From DATFLS01 sp964413425 (lineage in GTDB: Bacteria > Fidelibacterota > JAANXI01): 10,509 nt of DNA. The number at the start of each line of letters is the position of its first letter. Positions within the stretch are counted from its first letter, which is position 1. The stretch spans positions 1-10,509 of the forward strand of contig CAYPST010000131.1 of the NCBI GenBank assembly GCA_964413425.1, written 5' to 3'. This document shows positions 1 to 5,150 of this stretch, one piece after another. The notes under the pieces are model-generated. The model was given only the letters and a program-made list of their open reading frames with translations, searched no databases and was not told the DNA's origin. A program made the position numbers and the translations under genes.

Positions 1-118
1 CCCATCCTGAGCTAGTAGACGCCGGGAACTTTTTCAGGAATATGTACAAAAAGTGTCGCCTTCGATCTGATAGTTAGCTATATTAAGCTCTTGATAAACC
101 AATCAGATAGAGGCACAG

Positions 119-311
119 ATGGCGACCTATAAAGCGCATAATTATAGCCAGATGATCCTGCTGCCGATTTCCCTTGAAGATCAATTGCCGCCCGGGACGT
201 TGGAATGGGCAATTCATGAACTGGTGGAAGCGCCAGGTGGATACCTCCATATTCGATGTAAACTACGCCAATGATGAGACCGGAGCGCCTGCCTATCCGT
301 CGAAGATTTTA
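119..311 (+). pseudogene. IS1182-like transposase, N-terminal remnant
   Basis: An ATG at 119 follows a good ribosome binding site (AGAGG, 109-113). It opens a protein beginning MATYKAHNYSQMILLPISL, which I recognise as the usual start of IS1182-family DDE transposases. The frame is lost near 230-236, where about two bases are missing in a GCGC stretch. After the shift the family sequence resumes (QVDTSIFDVNYANDETG, from 234) and runs to about 311. There the similarity stops and a different transposase begins. Only about 65 of the several hundred residues expected remain, so the gene is dead. Positions 1-118 hold no gene. They probably contain the leader and left end of the same element, including a short ACTTTTT/AAAAAGT inverted repeat (28-34, 48-54). 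Confidence 0.8.
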
Positions 312-316
312 CATGG

Positions 317-553
317 GTGAAAGCCTATCAGGCGGACCTGAGTGAGGCATTCCGCTGGGTGCATACTCTCATCAGTAACGCCAAAGCATTCATTGCCGGC
401 ACCTATCATGGAATCGGAGAGAAACATCTGAGGGCGTATCTCGCGGAATTTTGTTATCGATTTAACCGGCGCTTTTGGCACGACCAGTTGTTTGACCGAT
501 TGCTGTATGCCGGTATCCATGGGAATCCAGTTACCTATACTGAGTTAACTTGA
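317..553 (+). pseudogene. IS1595 (ISXO2-like) transposase, C-terminal remnant
   Basis: The frame from 317 to the stop at 551-553 encodes about 78 residues including WVHTLISNAKAFIAGTYHGI and then AYLAEFCYRFNRRF. This is the conserved C-terminal end of the ISXO2-like DDE domain of IS1595-family transposases. The GTG at 317 is only the point where the frame opens, not a real start. The catalytic domain and N-terminal zinc-binding region are missing. The remnant is joined directly to the IS1182-like fragment, so one element probably inserted into or recombined with the other and the material between was deleted. The family call is from memory of the conserved C-terminus. The truncation is seen directly. 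Confidence 0.82.
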
Positions 554-588
554 TAGCCATATTGTATTTTGTATGAAGGAGAAGAAAA

Positions 589-1416
589 ATGAATGATAAG
601 TATAAAGATTTAGTAAAACTGACAGATATATTAATTGGCGTAATAGAAGCTAATAAAGGTACTCCTGCAAAAAATGATTTGCGGATAATTGATGCTGAGG
701 GATTAGCAAAGAAATTTTTTAGCCATACACTAAGCATATTATACATATGGCGAGGAATAAATCTTGAGGATTTAAAGATACCCATTAAAGATTTTCCAGA
801 TCCTCCATCAGTTAATGTTCTAGTAAGAGCCGCTTTCGAAACTTTTCTAATATTCTATTATATTTTTATAGATAGTGTTGATACAGAGGAAATTGACCTT
901 AGGTATCAATCTTGGGAATTATCAGGGTTATATCAACGACAAGAATTTCCTGCTACTTTAGACGAAAGTATTAAAAAATTAGAAGAAGAAAAGAAGCTAA
1001 TTGAGGAACTTGAAGGAGAAGTAAAAAGAAATTCACATTTTCATAAGTTGTCAGAAAAACGACAGAATAGATACTTTAAAAAACTAAAAAAGACTAAATG
1101 GCGTTCAAAAGGTTGGGTAAAAATTGCACAATCAGCAGGTTTCAGTGAGTTAAATTCAAAAATTATGTATAGCTATTTATGTGAGCATGCGCATTCAGGA
1201 AATATAAGTGCTACTCAAGTAAGTCAAGCAAAAGCGTTTGATGTTAGAAGAGAATTAATGGAAGCAGCAATAGGTCATTTGTTAATATGCGTAGCGAATA
1301 TGATTAAATATTATTGTGAATATTTCCCTAAATCTTCTGCACATTACGATAGGAATTATAAAGAACCAGATGTTGTTTCAAATTGGATTGACATTGGAGC
1401 TGGAAATGTTGGATAA
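589..1416 (+). CDS. Hypothetical protein, possibly DUF5677-like, cassette-borne
   Basis: A 275-residue open frame starts at an ATG with a strong ribosome binding site (AAGGAG, 576-581, 7 nt away). I do not recognise it with certainty. It is mostly helical. An arginine and glutamate sit in a hydrophobic helix (LVRAAFETFLIFYYIF, from residue 78). A highly charged Lys/Glu-rich stretch, probably coiled coil, covers about residues 125-172. A conserved-looking YLCEHAHSGN motif lies at 196-205. The R...E pair followed by a late E-H-x-H-S-G motif resembles proteins labelled DUF5677, but this is only a resemblance. There is no signal peptide. The weakly hydrophobic C-terminal helix (about 227-243) may be buried rather than membrane-spanning. 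Base composition is far more A/T-rich than katG or the operon, which suggests transfer. The attC-like site after its stop suggests it is integron cassette cargo. Function is unknown; a defence role is possible but not shown. Confidence 0.85.
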   Translation: MNDKYKDLVKLTDILIGVIEANKGTPAKNDLRIIDAEGLAKKFFSHTLSILYIWRGINLEDLKIPIKDFPDPPSVNVLVRAAFETFLIFYYIFIDSVDTEEIDLRYQSWELSGLYQRQEFPATLDESIKKLEEEKKLIEELEGEVKRNSHFHKLSEKRQNRYFKKLKKTKWRSKGWVKIAQSAGFSELNSKIMYSYLCEHAHSGNISATQVSQAKAFDVRRELMEAAIGHLLICVANMIKYYCEYFPKSSAHYDRNYKEPDVVSNWIDIGAGNVG

Positions 1417-1471
1417 TTGGTACTGAAAAAATATTTACTTTCCTAACTAAAGCGGTTCCGTCAATTAATTG

Positions 1472-1495
1472 AAAAGGAAAAAATAAATTCCTTTT
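1472..1495 (+). terminator. Weak hairpin after cassette gene
   Basis: AAAAGGAA (1472-1479) and TTCCTTTT (1488-1495) can form an 8-bp A/T-rich stem 56 nt after the stop of the 589-1416 gene. No clean T-run follows the stem, though its own 3' arm ends in TTTT. It may act as a weak terminator of the cassette transcript, or be chance in A/T-rich DNA. Confidence 0.3.
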
Positions 1496-1521
1496 GCTAT
1501 TTGATTATTTAGAAAAATTCA

Positions 1522-1720
1522 TCCTAACCTCGCATTGCACCGGACGTCTTGAGCTGCGGCGGTTTTGGCTGGCCAGGTTATCAGGAAACCCAGTCAAATT
1601 AAGACATTTTGGAGGGAAAATTTTCACCTAGTTTGCTCCAGATAATTTAGGCCACATTTCAAAAGCTAAGTTCAATTCCGCCCGTCTGTCACAGGACGCC
1701 GGTGAACGCTGCCGTTAGGC
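1522..1720 (+). other. attC: attC-like integron recombination site 1 (about 199 bp)
   Basis: The left arm is TCCTAAC (1522-1528, R''), then GCATTGCACCGGACGTC. The right arm is GACGCCGGTGAACGC, then GTTAGGC (1714-1720, R'), which matches the integron consensus GTTRRRY. The arms are imperfect inverted repeats. CCTAAC pairs with GTTAGG, and GCATT-G-CACCGG-A-CGTC pairs with GACGCCGGTGAACGC, leaving a G and an A unpaired on one side. Such extrahelical bases are the hallmark of attC sites, which are recombined as folded single strands by the integron integrase. Known attC sites are often 60-140 bp, so this one is long because of a large central segment (about 1545-1693) with no recognisable gene. 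The site directly follows a gene on the same strand, as in a gene cassette. Expected cleavage is between G and TT of GTTAGGC. Confidence 0.72.
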
Positions 1721-1733
1721 GTTTTCAGATTTT
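1714..1733. repeat. 20-bp inverted repeat, left copy
   Basis: This 20-bp sequence, starting with the R' box GTTAGGC and continuing into TTTTCAGATTTT, is exactly the reverse complement of 3477-3496. The two copies bracket the restriction-modification cassette. The R'/R'' heptamers are expected to be inverted relative to each other, but the extra 13 matching bases are not explained by the heptamers alone. Confidence 0.9.
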
Positions 1734-1813
1734 TAGCGGAAGAATTTGATTTCGGTTCCTGCGCTTTTTCTCTAACTTCCTTTGATTTTTATTGGAGCAA
1801 AAGGGAGCGGGCG

Positions 1814-2494
1814 TTGATCGATTTTAAAGAAGAATTTGTTCAGGAAATCAAGGAGTTATATCCGAAGGGGCTAGAATGGGGACTTGTTGGAATTTTAACG
1901 AAAGATCAGCGGGTCTATACACTCTCATTCGATTCGAAAATTTTGTCCGGGATTTTCGAGATATTCTGTGAGCCCATTGTCAAACGTATCGCGGATAATC
2001 CTTGAAAAATCCCCGCAAAATGCGTATCAGGATTTCACGTTGTTTTCGGATGATCGCCCAAAAGAGAAATTGGCGGTTGAAGTCAAGTCGACATACAGGC
2101 AGTACACGAAAACGGGAAAAGTCAAACCGTTTGGATTTACGTTAGGTTCGTATCGATCCTATTTACGGGATCCGGAAGGTAAAAAGGGAATTCTGTATCC
2201 CTATGACGAGTATCAGAACATTGGGTAATCGGATTTCTCTATGACCGAAATCCAAACTGCGACATCACTGAAATTCGACAGGTGATTGAAGCATCACAAC
2301 TCCAGACTCCGTACACAAATATTGACTATTTTGTACAGGAGAAGTATAAGATCGCGGGAACAACACCGGGAAGTGGCAACACGACAAACATTGGATCGAT
2401 TCGCAGCAATGATTTGGAAGATTTTAAGAAAGGCGATAAGGGATTTGATTCGGTCGAGGAGTTTGAAGAGTACTGGAAGAATTATAAACGATAA
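1814..2494 (+). pseudogene. EcoRV-like type II restriction endonuclease, frame-disrupted
   Basis: Three successive frames together read as a homologue of EcoRV, which cuts GATATC. Frame 1 (from TTG 1814; GGAG at 1804-1807) encodes the N-terminal part, ending FEIFCEPIVKRIADNP then stop at 2003-2005. EcoRV has FELFSRPIINKIAE here. Frame 2 resumes around 2001 and carries the active site. QDFTLF supplies the first acidic residue (Asp, codon 2031), and VEVKSTY supplies Glu (2079) and Lys (2085), matching EcoRV Asp74, Asp90 and Lys92. It stops at 2226-2228. Frame 3 resumes with WVIGFLYDR (EcoRV HWIIGYVYTR). It includes GSGNTTNIGSI (2369-2401), identical to my recollection of the EcoRV DNA-recognition loop, and ends WKNYKR. 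The second break looks like one missing base, since restoring it gives QNHWVIG. The first lacks about five residues relative to EcoRV. The pieces total about 225 residues against 245 in EcoRV. Unless the breaks are sequencing errors, the enzyme is inactive. Confidence 0.9.
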
Positions 2495-2526
2495 CCGTTT
2501 ATGACTATTTACTATAGAGGACAAGT

Positions 2527-3465
2527 ATGGAATATTTTCTTCCGCAAATCATAGATAATGTGAAAGTCCCTCCTGTTAAGTGTCAGGGGATCAAAACAAA
2601 ACTGGTACCATTTATTGCGAAAAGTATTGTTTGGGACGGTTCGGGTAAATGGGTTGAGCCTTTTTTAGGATCGGGCGTTGTCCTATTCAATATTTTGCCA
2701 CAACGGGCATTTGTCGCTGATACAAATAAACATATTATTCAGGTGTACAAAGATATTCAGTCTGGTACAATCGATGAAATGGTTGTTCTGGAATATCTGG
2801 AAAAACATGGAAAAATTCTGGTCGAAGAAGGCGAAGAGTATTATTACGAGATGCGTGATCAATTTAATGCATTGGGTGGTTCACTGCGGTTTTTGTTTTT
2901 AAATCGCTCTTGTTTTAATGGGATGATGCGGTTTAATAGTAGTGGGGAGTTTAATGTGCCATTCAATCATAAGCCAAATCGGTATCGGAAGGCCTATGTC
3001 ACAAAAATTGTCAATCAGGTCGCCTATATCCGGAAAATATTGAAAAACCGGGACTGGACGTTTCATGCCATCGATTGGAAAGAGACCTATCACAATGTGA
3101 ATGCAAATGATTTTGTATATCTTGATCCACCGTACATTGGTCGCCACACAGATTACTACAATACCTGGACAGATGAGGATGCCGTCGAATTAGCGGAAAG
3201 AACCCTTGAACTTGATGCCGGCTACGCGCTTTCTATGTGGAAAAAGAATAAATATCGCGAAAATGATCATTTAGAAGATCATTGGGACGGTCTCACCGAA
3301 GAAACCTTCTCGCATTTCTATCATATTGGCCCATCGGAATCACTACGAAATAAGATGATTGAAGCGCTAATGATTAAACCGGGCTATGTTGCAGAGGAAT
3401 CAGTCATTGATGAAATCGAATTTGAATCGGTATCCTCTGCAGAACAAATTTCAGTTTTTACCTAA
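2527..3465 (+). CDS. EcoRV-type DNA adenine-N6 methyltransferase (D12/Dam family)
   Basis: Intact 312-residue gene with ribosome binding site AGAGGA (2516-2521) 5 nt before ATG. It begins 32 bp after the end of the broken endonuclease, so the two were probably co-transcribed. It resembles M.EcoRV (298 residues) throughout: VPPVKCQGIKTKLVPFI (residues 15-30), the AdoMet-binding WVEPFLGSGVV (42-52), FLFLNRSCFNGMMRFNSSG (122-140), and the catalytic motif DPPYIGRHTDYY (200-211). The D-P-P-Y tetrad marks an adenine-N6 methyltransferase. By homology it should methylate the first adenine of GATATC, protecting DNA from the partner endonuclease. With the endonuclease broken it would act as a solitary methyltransferase. 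The C-terminal 20-25 residues are acidic and extend beyond the conserved core. No controller (C) gene is visible between or beside the pair. Confidence 0.96.
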   Translation: MEYFLPQIIDNVKVPPVKCQGIKTKLVPFIAKSIVWDGSGKWVEPFLGSGVVLFNILPQRAFVADTNKHIIQVYKDIQSGTIDEMVVLEYLEKHGKILVEEGEEYYYEMRDQFNALGGSLRFLFLNRSCFNGMMRFNSSGEFNVPFNHKPNRYRKAYVTKIVNQVAYIRKILKNRDWTFHAIDWKETYHNVNANDFVYLDPPYIGRHTDYYNTWTDEDAVELAERTLELDAGYALSMWKKNKYRENDHLEDHWDGLTEETFSHFYHIGPSESLRNKMIEALMIKPGYVAEESVIDEIEFESVSSAEQISVFT

Positions 3466-3476
3466 CGATTCTATCC

Positions 3477-3496
3477 AAAATCTGAAAACGCCTAAC
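3477..3496. repeat. 20-bp inverted repeat, right copy
   Basis: Exact reverse complement of 1714-1733. It ends with GCCTAAC, the R'' box of the second attC-like site. It lies 11 bp after the methyltransferase stop codon and directly abuts the left end of the MITE-like insertion. Confidence 0.9.
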
Positions 3497-3593
3497 GAGA
3501 CTGTCGAAAAAGTCTGTTTCTGAAAATATAGACTACATAAGTTCAATATTTACAACAGACGTTCTTAGGATTATTGACTTAATCGACAGTCTC
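3497..3593. mobile_element. 97-bp MITE-like element inside attC2
   Basis: The ends GAGACTGTCGA (3497-3507) and TCGACAGTCTC (3583-3593) are perfect 11-bp inverted repeats. They extend imperfectly to AAGTC, giving 16 of 18 matches. AAC occurs on both sides (3494-3496 and 3594-3596), consistent with a 3-bp target duplication. Removing the element and one AAC gives GCCTAACCTCCGTTGCACCGG, a clean attC left arm like attC1. The inside is A/T-rich, codes for nothing and has a shorter internal inverted repeat (GTCTGTT/AACAGAC). It is probably a non-autonomous derivative of an IS with the same ends. The parent family is not settled from the ends alone and no full copy lies in the window. Confidence 0.82.
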
Positions 3594-3788
3594 AACCTCC
3601 GTTGCACCGGACAGCAGGAGCTAGTCAACTCTCAGAATGCTATGTCTCTTTTTAATACAAGACGTATTTTCCAGGGCCGGATCGATCAAGGTCACTTTTG
3701 GTAGGTGTTGCGAAGGCATGGTCACTATTCATGATCAGTTGAGATTGCCGAATGTACGTCCCAGGCTGCCGGTGAACTGGGGCCGTTA

Positions 3789-4569
3789 GCGCGCCAAGCG
3801 AAGCGTGGTGCTTCTTATAGAGTGGACGTCTCTATCGGGGAAGGCTGAGCCAGCCCCCCGTACCGAGTGTTGCGTGTCCGGAGGAGTTCCGGATGGACTG
3901 AGGGGAGCGAACGAGGGACACGAAGCGTACACAGGGAATCATGTCGGCCGTAAGGGAGTCCGCGCTCCCTGAGACCACGTTGGCCCCGAAAGTCAGTAGT
4001 GCGTGGCAGGTGGCGATGGTGCTCACGGGCCAGAAGCCAACAGGACGGAGTCGCGAAGGGCGAGACTCTGGACGCCTGTCGGGGTTCGGAGGTATGGCAT
4101 GCATGAAGAGAAGTATCAGGAACGTGGGAGCCCCGCTTGATTCCGACGGGGGGAGAAGTGTCTGTATGGCATGCAGCTCTTGAGGCACGGCAGGGGAAAC
4201 CCGGAGACGGGCCAATGCTGAAGCCTGCAGCAGGCATGGCCCCGGTTCGGTATGGTGTACCAACCGCACGAAGGGCACCGGATGATGGAGCGGGAGTCGG
4301 ATTGCTCCGTAGTACTCGGCGGACGGGAGAGCCGTCCACAATTTATCCCGAGTTGTCGGGATGGGAAAGGGGGCAACAGTGATGCGCAGCCCGCACAGGA
4401 AACACAGGCCGGACGGTCGGACCGGAGACACCTGTGCTACCCTCCCTGCGGGGAAGAGCAGCAGGACCAGCAGGCGCGGAAGCGAGTATCGCTGAGGAGC
4501 GCGGTGCGGAAAAACCGCACGCCGGGATCTGTGAGGGGGGCGTCGGGTAACCGGCGTCCCTACCTCGAC
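3789..4569 (+). ncRNA. Group II intron, maturase gene almost entirely deleted (781 nt)
   Basis: The G/C-rich stretch from about 3789 reads like the RNA domains of bacterial group II introns with a long domain I. The best-marked part is the 3' end. Domain V lies at 4497-4529, with AGC triad 4498-4500 and a GTGCGG-AAAAA-CCGCAC tip. Domain VI (4530-4569) has a bulged A at 4562, the likely branch point, 7 nt before an end in GAC (consensus AY). The proposed 5' end is GCGCG at 3789, one base from the consensus GUGYG. A GCGCC/GGTGC stem follows immediately. A G-G mismatch in the lower stem of domain V and the C at intron position 2 suggest decay. Splicing would join GTTA to AGC and rebuild the attC R' box. 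The intron was probably moved by a maturase it no longer encodes. The class is not certain. IIC-attC introns are known to target attC sites, but orientation and domain V length should be compared. Confidence 0.8.
4282..4496 (+). pseudogene. Group II intron maturase (LtrA-like), N-terminal remnant
   Basis: The frame from tandem ATGs at 4282/4285 reads MMERESDCSVVLGGRESR. This resembles the start of many group II intron-encoded reverse transcriptase/maturases, which lies in domain IV. Only about 215 nt separate this point from domain V, whereas a maturase gene needs about 1.2-1.5 kb. No reverse-transcriptase motif such as YADD, and no maturase (X) domain, is present. The open frame continues to 4590 only by running through domains V and VI, so its later part is not protein. 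The deletion leaves domains V/VI in place, so any remaining activity would need a maturase from elsewhere in the genome. Confidence 0.6.
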
Positions 4570-4572
4570 AGC

Positions 4573-5150
4573 GGCACTACAACCAATTGAGGCGATAAAT
4601 AACATGGTACGTCCGAGCAGTAGAATCGCTTGCTCATTCCTTGATATGCCCTCGACCGACTCGCTCATCTTCTCGTCAACGGTTGCTTCCTTTTTGAGAC
4701 GCATGGGTTGCCATTTGCACCACCGCCAAGCGAATGGACAACCCGGACGTCAGCATTTCTCAACGGGATTGCCGCAAGTGCTCCCTTGTTCAGGGGTGAA
4801 AATTATGCTGCCAATGCATCGCAACTGACTCAAATTTTCCACCCTGATTGGTTGCACTTGCGAGTTGAATTCAAGGGCTAGAAAAAAATATTTCCAAAAG
4901 TTCTATGGGAACAGCTTTCATCTTTCTTGAATTCATAGAACACAAAAATCTCTGCAATCCATTTGAGTCAGAACGGAGAAAGCTGCCTCAGTAGCTATCA
5001 GGAATAATCCCGTGTTTCTGCTTGGAAATCACCTCCGATTTTTTCATATTACCCTCACATTTTTGAGAATACCCTGTTTCATAATCCCTTGAAAATAGGG
5101 GGAAATGAAAGACAGGGGTGTAATCGTAATGTTACCGCTAATTCATAACA
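4573..5150. other. Gene-free stretch between intron and katG
   Basis: No convincing gene is seen in these 578 bases. A 74-codon frame (4604-4828) and the start of a long minus-strand frame (4704 leftwards) exist, but neither has a good ribosome binding site or a recognisable product. If the attC reading is right, the DNA after 4572 begins either a further decayed cassette or the chromosomal flank of the array. The A/T-rich part from about 4990 to 5150 must contain the katG promoter. I could not pick out a convincing -35/-10 pair or a PerR, Fur or OxyR-type operator. Confidence 0.5.
4825..4971. repeat. Interlocking inverted repeats upstream of katG
   Basis: Three pairs of inverted repeats are seen. 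The outer pair is CTGACTCAAAT (4825-4835) with ATTTGAGTCAG (4961-4971). Within it are GAATTCAAG (4867-4875) with CTTGAATTC (4926-4934), and GTTCTATG (4900-4907) with CATAGAAC (4934-4941). The two inner pairs cross like a pseudoknot rather than nesting. It could be a small mobile element with inverted ends, a structured leader RNA, or partly chance. Confidence 0.45.

Larger units (their letters stand above)
3490..4572 (+). other. attC: attC-like integron site 2, interrupted twice
   Basis: The site starts with GCCTAAC (3490-3496, R''). It is broken by a MITE-like element, resumes CTCCGTTGCACCGGACAGC (from 3597), and ends GCTGCCGGTGAAC...CCGTTA (to 3788), followed by the group II intron. The arms pair as in attC1: GTT-G-CACCGG-A-CAGC against GCTGCCGGTGAAC, with the same unpaired G and A. 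Removing the 97-bp element plus one AAC copy, and the proposed intron 3789-4569, leaves about 202 nt ending in GTTAAGC, a consensus GTTRRRY box. This is almost the same length as attC1 (199 nt), as expected for sites of one array. The central part has no gene. The site marks the 3' end of the restriction-modification cassette. Confidence 0.7.

Noticed and set aside
2899..3147. Minus-strand frame inside the methyltransferase, considered as a possible controller gene
   Set aside because: It is antisense to strongly conserved methyltransferase codons and has no helix-turn-helix pattern.
3497..3593. Inverted repeat considered as a transcription terminator for the methyltransferase
   Set aside because: The arms are 75 nt apart with no U-tract, while the AAC duplication and restored attC arm point to a transposed element.
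3941..4590. Several plus-strand frames (80-112 codons) within the intron
   Set aside because: They run through intron RNA domains. Only the short stretch from 4282 resembles the start of a maturase; the rest is not protein-like.
3815..4704. Long minus-strand open frames (174 and 290 codons) opposite the intron
   Set aside because: They are antisense to group II intron RNA domains and rich in Arg, Pro and Ser as expected from translating G/C-rich structured RNA. They lack ribosome binding sites and known domains.
4604..4828. 74-codon plus-strand frame after the intron
   Set aside because: No ribosome binding site or recognisable product. Another frame ending at 4879-4881 reads LTQIFHPDWLHLRVEFKG, but I could not tie it to any family, so I call neither.
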